The position numbers were made by a program, and so were the translations under genes. DNA of 7,521 bases from VFKU01 sp964411925 (lineage in GTDB: Bacteria > Hydrogenedentota > Hydrogenedentia > Hydrogenedentales > GCA-2746185), in NCBI GenBank assembly GCA_964411925.1, contig CAYPNI010000171.1, positions 1 to 7,521 of the forward strand. The letters are read 5' to 3'. A model generated the notes under the pieces. That model saw nothing but the letters and a program-made list of their open reading frames with translations. It was not told where the DNA came from and made no database searches. Below are positions 1 through 5,766 of the stretch, piece after piece (the first letter of the stretch is position 1; the number at the start of each line of letters is the position of its first letter).

Positions 1-399
1 GCCCTGCATTCCCCAGCTTAACATAGGACCCGTCTGGCGTATAGCGAGTTTATGCGCTGGGGGCGAAGGCTCGGCCCCGAGCGTCGCCGGTTCGTCCATA
101 CCTAATGACCGCGTCGTTGCCGTCATAAGTCGTTCTGCGGAACGAGAGTAAATCAATTGACTAAAATGAGAAAAACAATTAGATGTCAAAAGCCCGGTGA
201 CCATTGGTGGGTTGAGTCGATCCCGTTTGACTGAATCACGGCGCGATCCGAAGTCCCCATCGAAGACGCTGGCTATTACCGCGTGGCGCCTCCCGCGCGG
301 ACGATCAATGACGACTAACCGCATCACTATGGAAAGCGCGAAACTTGGCACGGTGGGCCGGACGAACCAGGGAGCCCAGTATCCCAGTGCTTCGTTCAT
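1..399 (-). CDS. Possible partial ORF, unknown protein, runs off left edge
   Basis: Reading the minus strand from an ATG at 399-397, the frame stays open for 133 codons to the window edge, so the stop is not visible. It starts 13 nt after the stop of the upstream membrane-protein gene, an operon-like spacing, but I see no good Shine-Dalgarno. The first ~60 codons favour G or C in third positions and include a mildly hydrophobic stretch at residues 18-31 (SFALSIVMRLVVI). From about residue 75 on, where the DNA is AT-rich (positions 130-190), the protein looks non-coding in composition. I recognise no family. It may be a real gene, a gene decayed by a frameshift, or chance. An overlapping plus-strand frame at 197-475 looks no better. 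Confidence 0.25.
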   Translation of the reverse strand, partial: MNEALGYWAPWFVRPTVPSFALSIVMRLVVIDRPRGRRHAVIASVFDGDFGSRRDSVKRDRLNPPMVTGLLTSNCFSHFSQLIYSRSAERLMTATTRSLGMDEPATLGAEPSPPAHKLAIRQTGPMLSWGMQG

Positions 400-412
400 G
401 TTCAAACTAGCT

Positions 413-1078
413 TCAGGGGACGGTCTGGTGTCGATTTCTGATGCGGATAGAAGTTCGGACGAGCAAAGAAACTGAGACGTAGAGCACGAAAGCTCCGATA
501 ATTCCAAGGAAGCCTCCGACATGGGCCATGCCCGGACTCCGGGTGATAGTTCGCAACGGAATAACACCGTCTCGTGTCGCCTCGTAAACGAACGTTGTTG
601 ACCCCGCGTCCTCCGACATCGCCAGTTCGACGAGCTGGCTTTTGTCGTCCTCCTGGTCTTGAACGGTGATATCGATATTCCACGACATCCACTGCGAGCG
701 CGCACTCGATTCAAGTTGTTTTTCGACATCGGCCAATCGATTCGGATCCGTTGGCAGCGAGAAGGATATCTGCGAGTCCGATTCGTCGCCTTTGATCTCT
801 GCGTTTGGCCAATTCTCTGTGAATTCTCGATACGACTCATCGAGTCTTTTGTGCAGCCGTGCTGACACGAATTCCTTGCTCCTGGATTCCAATGCGTAGA
901 GTCGATAGGCGCCCGTTTCCGGGTTCTCTCCAGCTACAAAGTACCATTCAGGTAGATTGGAGACTTGTCGTGGCGACATTTCTGAGATCATTTCGAATCG
1001 CTTCAGATACTGTTTGACGACGAGGAATGAGAGTACAAGGCTACAAATGAATAACAGAATTTGAGATCTCAGCGTCAT
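413..1078 (-). CDS. Hypothetical two-helix membrane protein, 221 aa
   Basis: I do not recognise this family. The protein has a hydrophobic N-terminal segment (residues 6-22, LLFICSLVLSFLV region), a long polar domain (about 25-180) rich in Glu, Asp and Ser, and a second hydrophobic helix (about 186-207, GGFLGIIGAFVLYVSVSLLV) followed by a basic Arg-rich tail. This predicts two membrane spans with the middle domain probably outside the cytoplasm and both ends inside. The positively charged C-terminus after the last helix agrees with that. The ATG at 1078 is preceded only by a weak purine stretch (GCGGCGAAG). A weak TG-n-TATTTT extended -10 lies at 1129-1137 on the same strand. The gene is less GC-rich by eye than the genes further right, which may point to recent acquisition or weak codon selection. 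Its size and sensible membrane topology make it likely to be real. Confidence 0.65.
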   Translation of the reverse strand: MTLRSQILLFICSLVLSFLVVKQYLKRFEMISEMSPRQVSNLPEWYFVAGENPETGAYRLYALESRSKEFVSARLHKRLDESYREFTENWPNAEIKGDESDSQISFSLPTDPNRLADVEKQLESSARSQWMSWNIDITVQDQEDDKSQLVELAMSEDAGSTTFVYEATRDGVIPLRTITRSPGMAHVGGFLGIIGAFVLYVSVSLLVRTSIRIRNRHQTVP

Positions 1079-1257
1079 TTGCTTCGCCGCATTGTCGCTG
1101 GCTATTGATTCCAGAATCGCTCCAGAGAAAAATATCAGATCTATCGATCGGTCCCTACAAGCTCCGTATCTCCTCGTTCACGAATAGAAATTCGGGGACG
1201 ATGTGCCCTTCCCGGTGCCCTCTGCGTCCCCTGCGGATCAACCGCCCTTAGCTCCGC

Positions 1258-1306
1258 CCCGGAGGGACGACTGATCCTGTGCCCGCGTCTCAGCCGTCCC
1301 TCCGGG
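1258..1306. repeat. Stem-loop inside REP-like element
   Basis: CCCGGAGGGACG at 1258-1269 is the exact reverse complement of 1295-1306. After one A.C mismatch the stem continues with CTGA (1271-1274) against TCAG (1290-1293), giving 16 pairs around a 15-nt loop. There is no T-run on either side, so it is not an intrinsic terminator. Confidence 0.7.
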
Positions 1307-1330
1307 ACTGGTCCACGACGGGTTCAATGA

Positions 1331-1376
1331 CCCGCCGTTGAAGCGGCGGGCTATTTTCGCCCGGCCCCTCCGGGGC
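1331..1376. repeat. Two tandem GC-rich hairpins
   Basis: The first hairpin has arms CCCGCCG (1331-1337) and CGGCGGG (1344-1350) around TTGAAG. The second has GCCCC (1364-1368) and GGGGC (1372-1376) around TCC. They are separated by CTATTTTCGCCCG. Paired hairpins of this kind are typical of REP units. Neither is followed by a convincing T-tract in either direction. Confidence 0.6.
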
Positions 1377-1523
1377 GCGAGGTCAAGGGCGATCAACCAC
1401 AGAGGCCACGGAGAGTCATGGAGAATCGGACCGGCGTGCCGGATCAAATTCCACCTCGTTCCAGAATTTCGATTCGGCACGAGGTCATTGGGAGACGAGG
1501 CTCGACGTGGTTGCGGGGGTACA

Positions 1524-1598
1524 CTGGGGAGGGCGAGCTTATTCGCGCGCCGCTGGCCGGCTCGAAACTCCGGCTCGCGAGTACGCTCGCCCTCCCAG
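1524..1598 (-). terminator. Long stem-loop just after cysS stop
   Basis: The stem starts 3 bp beyond the cysS stop. The arm at 1585-1598 (CTGGGAGGGCGAGC on the minus strand) pairs with 1524-1538, leaving one bulged G. After one mismatch it continues with 1540-1547 against 1576-1583, including a G.U pair. It is capped by GCCGG (1556-1560) against CCGGC (1570-1574) around a 9-nt loop. More than 25 pairs can form. No T-tract follows on the minus strand, so it is not a classic intrinsic terminator. It could protect the 3' end of the mRNA, pause polymerase for Rho, or be another repeat unit. Confidence 0.45.
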
Positions 1599-1600
1599 AT

Positions 1601-3001
1601 TCAGGCCTGGCGGACGTGGGGGCCGGCGGGGGTGTCTTCGAGGACCCAGCCGAGGGACGTGAGTTCGTCGCGGATGGCGTCGGCGCGTTTGAAATCTTTG
1701 GCTCGGCGGGACTTCTGGCGTTCTTCGACGAGGGCGGTGATCTCCGCGGGGACGGGCGCGGCGGGGGCGTCGCCCAGGAAGCAGACGACCTTGTCGAGGC
1801 GGTCAAGGAGATCGAGCGCGCGGCGGGCACCGTCACGGGATAGCGCGTCTTCGTCCATCTGGCGGTTCGTCGCGCGGATGAACTCAAACAAGGCGCCCAA
1901 GGCGCCCGAGATGTTCAGGTCGTCGTCGAGGGTCTCGGCGAAGGCCGTCTCGCATGCGGCGCACTCGGCTTCGAGCGACGCGCCGGACGGCATCTTGACC
2001 TCGCCGAGGCGCCGGCGGAAATCGCGGATGCGCTGGACGGCTTCCTTCGCGGCGTCGATCGCGTCGCGCGAGAAATTCGTCGGCTGGCGGTAATGCGTCG
2101 AGCGCAGCGCGTACCGGATCGCGACGGGGTCGATGCCTTCGTTGAGCAGGTCGCGCAAGTTGACGACGTTGCCGAGCGATTTCGAGATCTTCTGGCCTTC
2201 GAGGTTGAGGTGCGCGGCGTGCAACCAGTACTTGGCGAAGGGTTTGCCGGTCGCGCCTTCGGATTGCGCGATCTCATTCTCGTGATGCGGGAACACGAGG
2301 TCGATGCCGCCGCAGTGAATGTCGAAGCTGTCGCCGAGATGGCCCATGCTCATCGCGGAGCACTCGAGGTGCCAGCCGGGCCGGCCCTTGCCGAGTTCGG
2401 TCTCCCAGAAGATGTCGCCGTCGTCCTCGGTGTACGCCTTCCACAGCGCGAAGTCGCGCGGGTCCTCGGCGCTGTATTCGTCCACGTCCACGCGGCCGCT
2501 GCCGCCGGCTTGGAGGCCTTCGAGCTGGATGTGGCTGAGTTTGCCGTAGCCGTCGAACGACGCGATCTTGTAATACACGCTGCCGTCCTGTTCATACGTG
2601 TGGCCGCGTTCGCGCAGCGCCTTCACCAGATCGACCATCGGCTGGATATAGCCCGTCGCGCGCGGGATGTGGTTCGGCCGCAGGATGCCGAGCGTGTCGA
2701 GGTCCTCGAAGAAGGCCTCGGTGTACCGGCCCGTGAGGGCGGGCAGGCTTTCGCCGGTCTCGCGGCACGCGCGGATGATTTTGTCCTCGACGTCCGTGAT
2801 ATTCATCACGTGCGTGACGGCGAATCCGCGGTATTCGAGGTGGCGGCGCAGGAGGTCCTCGAACATGAACGTGCGCAGGTTGCCGACGTGCGCGTAGTTG
2901 TAGACCGTGGGGCCGCAGGCGTACATGCCGACCTTGCCGGGCGCGAGGGGGACGAAATCTTCCTTCTGGCGCGTCAGGGTGTTGTAGAAGCGGATGGGCA
3001 T
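1601..3001 (-). CDS. cysS: Cysteinyl-tRNA synthetase
   Basis: This class I aminoacyl-tRNA synthetase activates cysteine with ATP and charges tRNA-Cys in the cytoplasm. The 466 residues match the usual ~460. The Rossmann core opens with MYACGPTVYNYAHVGNLRT: the HIGH-type signature is HVGN at 38-41. The KMSKS loop is KISKSLGN at 271-278. The catalytic zinc ligands expected from E. coli CysRS are all present: Cys29, Cys214 (in GWHLECSAMS), His239 and Glu243 (in FPHHENEIAQS). The C-terminal part (about 320-466) is the usual helical anticodon-recognition region, ending RADAIRDELTSLGWVLEDTPAG, typical of bacterial CysRS. The ATG at 3001 fits the conserved start; only a weak ribosome-binding site precedes it. 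The gene stands alone, with repeat DNA downstream and a scaffold gap upstream. Confidence 0.98.
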   Translation of the reverse strand: MPIRFYNTLTRQKEDFVPLAPGKVGMYACGPTVYNYAHVGNLRTFMFEDLLRRHLEYRGFAVTHVMNITDVEDKIIRACRETGESLPALTGRYTEAFFEDLDTLGILRPNHIPRATGYIQPMVDLVKALRERGHTYEQDGSVYYKIASFDGYGKLSHIQLEGLQAGGSGRVDVDEYSAEDPRDFALWKAYTEDDGDIFWETELGKGRPGWHLECSAMSMGHLGDSFDIHCGGIDLVFPHHENEIAQSEGATGKPFAKYWLHAAHLNLEGQKISKSLGNVVNLRDLLNEGIDPVAIRYALRSTHYRQPTNFSRDAIDAAKEAVQRIRDFRRRLGEVKMPSGASLEAECAACETAFAETLDDDLNISGALGALFEFIRATNRQMDEDALSRDGARRALDLLDRLDKVVCFLGDAPAAPVPAEITALVEERQKSRRAKDFKRADAIRDELTSLGWVLEDTPAGPHVRQA

Positions 3002-3024
3002 GAATAAGCCGGTTGATGGGTGGG

Positions 3025-3079
3025 TAGTGTAGGCGGGGATTTTAGTGGTCGTGCGGCCGGTGGATCAATTTGGGGATTG
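3025..3079 (+). repeat. 55-bp direct copy, left of gap
   Basis: These 55 bases, from TAGTGTAGGCGGGG to ATTTGGGGATTG, are repeated without a mismatch at 3180-3234, with the N run exactly between. The repeat ends exactly where the Ns begin. That makes it the shared end of two contigs; see the finding on the joint. Confidence 0.95.
3039..3068 (-). promoter_or_regulatory. Candidate sigma-70 promoter of cysS
   Basis: On the minus strand TTGATC (3068-3063) and TAAAAT (3044-3039) are separated by 18 bp. This places the start site near 3032 and gives a leader of about 30 nt to the cysS ATG. The -10 matches 5 of 6 consensus bases, the -35 4 of 6. The box lies inside the 55-bp sequence that is copied again beyond the gap. 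Confidence 0.4.
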
Positions 3080-3179
3080 NNNNNNNNNNNNNNNNNNNNN
3101 NNNNNNNNNNNNNNNNNNNNNNNNNNNNNNNNNNNNNNNNNNNNNNNNNNNNNNNNNNNNNNNNNNNNNNNNNNNNNNN
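3080..3179. other. Assembly gap, 100 Ns
   Basis: There are exactly 100 N characters, a placeholder length for a gap of unknown size. The identical 55-bp flanks indicate that the true distance may be zero once the duplicated overlap is collapsed. No reading frame crossing it should be trusted. Confidence 0.98.
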
Positions 3180-3234
3180 TAGTGTAGGCGGGGATTTTAG
3201 TGGTCGTGCGGCCGGTGGATCAATTTGGGGATTG
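3180..3234 (+). repeat. 55-bp direct copy, right of gap
   Basis: This is identical to 3025-3079 and starts at the first base after the Ns. If the joint is an overlap of neighbouring contigs, this copy does not exist as separate DNA in the genome. Confidence 0.95.
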
Positions 3235-3240
3235 AAGGGC

Positions 3241-3294
3241 CGATTACGATTACGATGACGATAAGGATAAGGATAAGGATGAGGATGAGGATGA
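3241..3294 (+). repeat. Hexanucleotide tandem repeat, 9 degenerate units
   Basis: Nine 6-bp units of the form (C/G)GAT(T/G/A)A follow one another: two CGATTA, one CGATGA, one CGATAA, two GGATAA and three GGATGA. The units change in steps along the array. In one plus frame it would read as alternating Asp with Tyr, Lys or Glu. A TGA lies at 3233-3235 in that frame with no start codon between it and the array, so it is probably untranslated. The purine-rich right end (GAGGAAG) supplies the likely ribosome-binding site of the lipoprotein gene. Confidence 0.85.
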
Positions 3295-3310
3295 GGAAGT
3301 GGCCCGCCGT

Positions 3311-3613
3311 ATGAGAAAGGCGCTCCTGGTTCTGATGTCAGCGGGGATGGTCCTCACGTTAGCCGGCTGCGAGGCGCTCGAGTACAAAAACCTTCGCGAT
3401 GGCAACTGGCTGATTTGGTCTCTTTGCGCGTTCGTCACGACGGTCGGAGTCGCCGCGATCGCCCGCTTCGCGTGGAAGCTGTTTCGAGGCCAACCGATTC
3501 GGAAACCGGTCACTGCGCGCTGGGGTAGTGGCGGATGGATCGCATGGTGGTTCTCATGGCGCTGGTGGGGTGGCGGCGGATGGGGAGGCTGGGGCGACGG
3601 AGGCGGTGACTGA
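3311..3613 (+). CDS. Small predicted lipoprotein with Trp/Gly-rich tail
   Basis: I recognise no family. Starting at ATG 3311 (GAGGAAG at 3293-3299 as Shine-Dalgarno; an in-frame GTG at 3299 would add 4 residues) gives 100 residues. The N-terminus is a textbook lipoprotein signal: MRK, a hydrophobic core, then the lipobox LAGC with Cys20 as the lipidation site. A second hydrophobic stretch (about 33-55, IWSLCAFVTTVGVAAIARFAW) could be a membrane helix. The last 30 residues hold nine tryptophans and about a dozen glycines (WIAWWFSWRWWGGGGWGGW) and end GDGGGD. Glu at +2 after the Cys would suggest the outer membrane under the E. coli Lol rule. The gene ends 3 bp short of the convergent HDOD stop with no terminator between them. 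A proper signal sequence and ribosome-binding site argue that it is real. Confidence 0.6.
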   Translation: MRKALLVLMSAGMVLTLAGCEALEYKNLRDGNWLIWSLCAFVTTVGVAAIARFAWKLFRGQPIRKPVTARWGSGGWIAWWFSWRWWGGGGWGGWGDGGGD

Positions 3614-3616
3614 CGC

Positions 3617-4675
3617 TCAGTCGATCGCGAGGTGCATTTTGATCTCGTCGTCGACGCTGGCGATGGTGTTCTGCACGGCGTCCCCGGCGAGTTCTTCGGA
3701 CAGCTCCCGGCCGAGCGCGGCGGCTTCGGCCTTGGGATCGCGCGAGCCGCGCACGGCGCCGTATCCGGCGGATTCCGCGGCGGCGCTCGACAGCGCGACG
3801 AGGTACGCGTGGCGCCGGAACACCGCGGGCGCGGCGCTCGGAATCGTCGCGTAGAACGTCGAAAAACGGACTTCGATCGACAGGTTCCAGTATTGCGCGA
3901 CGCGGAGCCCGGCGTACGGCGCGAATTCATCGAGCGTCGTGAGAAGCAGTTCGGGTGAATCCTTGAGGCGGCCGAGCCGGCCTTTGTATTGGTTCGTGAT
4001 CGCGTCGAGCAGGACGGGCTTGCCGATGTCGTGCACGAGGCCCATGAGGAACAGGCCGAGCTGCGAGCCGCCGGCGACCGGCCCGGCGAAGGCCTCGGCG
4101 AGGCGGGCCGTGGCGACCGCGTGCTGCCACGAGGAGTCCATGAGTTCGCGGAAGATCGGGTTTCGCGAGCGGTAGAGGTGCGCCTGCGCCACGACGTGGG
4201 CGACGTTGGCAATGTTGCGCGTGCCGAGCCGCGCGCACGCGAGGCGCAGGTCGGTGATTTTCTGCCGGCCGCCGTACGTCGTGCTGTTGGCCAATTTCAG
4301 CACGCGCATGCTCAGCGTCGCGTCTTCGTTGATGAGCCGGACCAGGTCCTCGGTGGTTGTGAGCGGATCGTGCAAGGCCGAGATCACGCGCTGCGTCGCG
4401 GTGGGGATGGTGGGCAGGTTTTTGATCGACTCGTCCAGCGCCTCGAGCACGCCCTGCATGACCGAGCCCGGGGCGACCTTGGTCGCCAGCGGCACGGGCG
4501 AATCCACCGCCCCGGCGGACAAGGTGCCGTTGTCGGTCTTGACCAGATAGGCTTCGCGGCACTTCTGGCAGGAAAACAGCTGCAAACCCTGGGGCATCGG
4601 CACCAACGCCGGCCCAGGCGATTCGCAAACAGGACATGCAGCGCGCACTTCCCCGACCCCCCGGTTGATGCACAA
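3617..4675 (-). CDS. Zinc-ribbon HDOD-domain protein
   Basis: HDOD proteins are HD-superfamily relatives, usually without hydrolase activity, that act in signalling and regulation of stress, motility or the cell cycle. Here 352 residues start with a zinc-ribbon-like pair, Cys14-x2-Cys17 and Cys36-x2-Cys39. After a linker comes the HDOD region (about 85-300): LPTIPTATQRVISALHDP, then LINEDATLSMRVLKLANS, then LGTRNIANVA, then SSWQHAVATARLAEAF, then LMGLVHDIGKPVLLD. His185 and the His215-Asp216 dyad remain, but the downstream His-His pair common in the family is replaced by QYWNLSIEV, so catalysis is doubtful. No output domain is fused. The 352-residue form uses a TTG start at 4675; a GTG at 4648, preceded by GGGG-rich sequence, would still keep the zinc ribbon and is plausible. 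It lies 80 bp downstream of ftsY, with its own candidate promoter. Confidence 0.88.
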   Translation of the reverse strand: MCINRGVGEVRAACPVCESPGPALVPMPQGLQLFSCQKCREAYLVKTDNGTLSAGAVDSPVPLATKVAPGSVMQGVLEALDESIKNLPTIPTATQRVISALHDPLTTTEDLVRLINEDATLSMRVLKLANSTTYGGRQKITDLRLACARLGTRNIANVAHVVAQAHLYRSRNPIFRELMDSSWQHAVATARLAEAFAGPVAGGSQLGLFLMGLVHDIGKPVLLDAITNQYKGRLGRLKDSPELLLTTLDEFAPYAGLRVAQYWNLSIEVRFSTFYATIPSAAPAVFRRHAYLVALSSAAAESAGYGAVRGSRDPKAEAAALGRELSEELAGDAVQNTIASVDDEIKMHLAID

Positions 4676-4707
4676 AATGGCGGCGCGTGCTATCGCGGAC
4701 GCTTAGT

Positions 4708-4716
4708 ATTTTAACA
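4708..4716 (-). promoter_or_regulatory. Candidate extended -10 promoter of the HDOD gene
   Basis: On the minus strand TG-T-TAAAAT forms an extended -10 within an AT island in otherwise very GC-rich DNA. No good -35 lies 17 bp upstream, as is usual for extended -10 promoters. It would start transcription near 4701, giving a 5' leader of about 26 nt to the TTG start or 53 nt to the GTG. Confidence 0.4.
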
Positions 4717-4755
4717 TATTTTTCCGGGGATGCCGGGGCCCGGGGGACCTATTTT

Positions 4756-5682
4756 TCAGGCAAAAAGCGCGTCGATGAACTTTCGGGGCTCGAAGGGTTG
4801 CAGATCTTCGATGGCCTCGCCGACGCCGATGAACTTGATGGGGATACCCAGTTCGCGCTGGATGGCGACTGCGATTCCGCCCTTGGCGGTGCCGTCGAGC
4901 TTGGTGAGGACGATGCCGGTCACGGGGATCGCCTCGGTGAACTTGCGGGCCTGCTGAAGGCCGTTCTGGCCCGTGGTCGCATCCAGCACGAGCAGGACCT
5001 CCTGCGGCGCGGGCGCATGGGCGCGCGACGTGACGCGCTGCACCTTCTTCAATTCTTCCATCAGGTTGGATTTCGTGTGCAGGCGGCCGGCGGTGTCGAT
5101 GATGACGCAGTCGGCCTTCCGCGATACGCCCGCCTGCACGGCATCGTGCGCAACCGCCGCGGGATCGGAACCTTCTCGGTGTTTGATCAGTGGCACCCCG
5201 GCGCGTTCGCACCAGATTTCGAGCTGGTCGGCCGCCGCCGCGCGGAACGTGTCCGCCGCGCCGACGATCACGTTCATGCCGTCCGCCTTGAGGCGCGACG
5301 TGAGCTTGCCGATGGTCGTCGTTTTCCCGGAGCCGTTGACTCCGGTGACCAGCGTCACGTGCGGCGGGTCCGCCGCGGCCCAGTGGACTTCGTGGTCGCC
5401 CTCGTCGAGCATCTTCAGCAGCAGCGCCTTGAGCGCGTCGACGATGCCCTCGTCCGTCTTGATGCCGTTTTCGCGCACGACCGTCTTGAGCTCGTCGAGG
5501 ACCTGCTGCGTCGTGTCCACGCCGAGGTCTGCCTGAATCAGGATCGCCTCGAGTTCTTCGACCGTCTCGGCATCGAGTTTGCCGCGGCCGCCGAGCACGG
5601 CGCGCACGCCGCCGACGAAGCCGGCGCGCGATTTGCCGAGCCGCTCGCGCAGCTTCATGAAGAATCCCTGTTTCTCAGTCAT
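4756..5682 (-). CDS. ftsY: Signal recognition particle receptor FtsY
   Basis: FtsY is the SRP receptor GTPase. It docks the Ffh-4.5S RNA-ribosome complex at the inner membrane so that membrane proteins are inserted co-translationally. The ATG at 5682 gives 308 residues: a short N-terminus, a four-helix N domain (about 8-100) and the G domain. G motifs are intact: P-loop GVNGSGKTTT (114-123), DTFRAAA (144-150), DTAGR (196-200), TKLDGTAKGG (260-269) and the closing GVGEAIEDLQPF (286-297). TKLDG plus the GVGE..DL ending distinguishes FtsY from Ffh, as does the lack of an M domain. It lacks the long acidic A domain of E. coli FtsY (497 aa), as in many non-enterobacteria. AGGACG lies 9-10 bases before the ATG. 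A second in-frame ATG at 5658 (MKLRERLGKSR) is possible. Confidence 0.97.
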   Translation of the reverse strand: MTEKQGFFMKLRERLGKSRAGFVGGVRAVLGGRGKLDAETVEELEAILIQADLGVDTTQQVLDELKTVVRENGIKTDEGIVDALKALLLKMLDEGDHEVHWAAADPPHVTLVTGVNGSGKTTTIGKLTSRLKADGMNVIVGAADTFRAAAADQLEIWCERAGVPLIKHREGSDPAAVAHDAVQAGVSRKADCVIIDTAGRLHTKSNLMEELKKVQRVTSRAHAPAPQEVLLVLDATTGQNGLQQARKFTEAIPVTGIVLTKLDGTAKGGIAVAIQRELGIPIKFIGVGEAIEDLQPFEPRKFIDALFA

Positions 5683-5689
5683 GCGCGCA

Positions 5690-5703
5690 CACGTCCTGAC
5701 GTG
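5690..5703. repeat. 14-bp palindrome over ftsY ribosome-binding site
   Basis: CACGTC and GACGTG flank a 2-bp spacer, and the motif includes the AGGACG Shine-Dalgarno of ftsY on the minus strand. It could be a protein-binding site, or an mRNA hairpin (CACG/CGTG with a 6-nt loop) that partly hides the ribosome-binding site. A short palindrome in GC-rich DNA may also be chance. Confidence 0.4.
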
Positions 5704-5766
5704 AAGTGTTTCCGAATCCCGCGACACACGAACGGGCCGCGAAGTGTTGAGAGCGAAATTACCGGA

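Larger units (their letters stand above)
1220..1414. repeat. REP/MITE-like element with imperfect inverted ends
   Basis: The left end (about 1220-1266) and the reverse complement of the right end (about 1364-1414) align along their length: both read CTCT..CGT, then CCT.TG, then GCCCTT (1244-1249 left, 1385-1390 right), then CGCCCCGGAGGG. The resulting arms are about 45-50 bp with several mismatches and small indels. Between them sit three stem-loops. There is no transposase and no obvious target-site duplication. From memory, similar 'CTCTGTGTCCTCTGTGGTT' and 'CGGCGGGCTATTTTCGCCC' strings recur between genes in planctomycete-like and other environmental genomes. That recollection needs a search. 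It could be a non-autonomous element moved by a REP-associated (RAYT-type) transposase encoded elsewhere. Confidence 0.5.
1079..1600. other. 522-bp gene-free region with repeats
   Basis: No reading frame here has protein-like composition. Frames that cross it on either strand are extensions or shadows of cysS, or translate the repeat DNA into Arg/His/Gly-rich strings. Positions 1079-1200 are AT-richer and probably hold the promoter of the 413-1078 gene. About 1220-1414 is a REP/MITE-like patch. A 7-bp inverted pair (ACCTCGT at 1453-1459, ACGAGGT at 1479-1485) lies in between. 1524-1598 is a long stem-loop next to the cysS stop. Confidence 0.7.

Noticed and set aside
157..185. TTGACT-N17-TAGATG as a plus-strand promoter
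   Set aside because: The -10 matches only 3 of 6 bases and no convincing plus-strand gene follows.
1472..1484. ATTCGGCACGAGG, identical to part of a well-known cDNA cloning adaptor
   Set aside because: Only 13 bases match, the preceding bases differ from the full EcoRI adaptor, and it sits in a region with related inverted motifs (ACCTCGT/ACGAGGT). Coincidence is more likely than vector contamination.
1338..2093. 251-codon plus-strand frame covering the REP-like region and the cysS 3' end
   Set aside because: It translates repeat DNA and then antisense cysS; the Arg/Ser-rich composition is that of a spurious frame.
2093..3007. 304-codon plus-strand frame opposite cysS
   Set aside because: It mirrors CysS codons (Val/Ala/Glu-rich) and has no motif of its own; cysS is certain.
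3025..3234. 55-bp repeats as a CRISPR or attachment-site pair
   Set aside because: There are only two copies, exactly abutting the Ns, with no array, integrase or cas gene; contig overlap explains them.
3070..3258. Frame crossing the N run
   Set aside because: It exists only because Ns are read through; the gap and duplicated flank are assembly products.
3250..4212. 320-codon minus frame ending in a Ser/Leu repeat
   Set aside because: It is an out-of-frame shadow of the HDOD gene and lipoprotein that runs through the hexamer repeat; its Pro/Ser/Arg-rich composition is not protein-like.
4720..4750. GC-rich block after ftsY as a terminator
   Set aside because: CCCGGG/GGGCCC palindromes overlap but do not form one stable stem followed by a T-tract on the minus strand.
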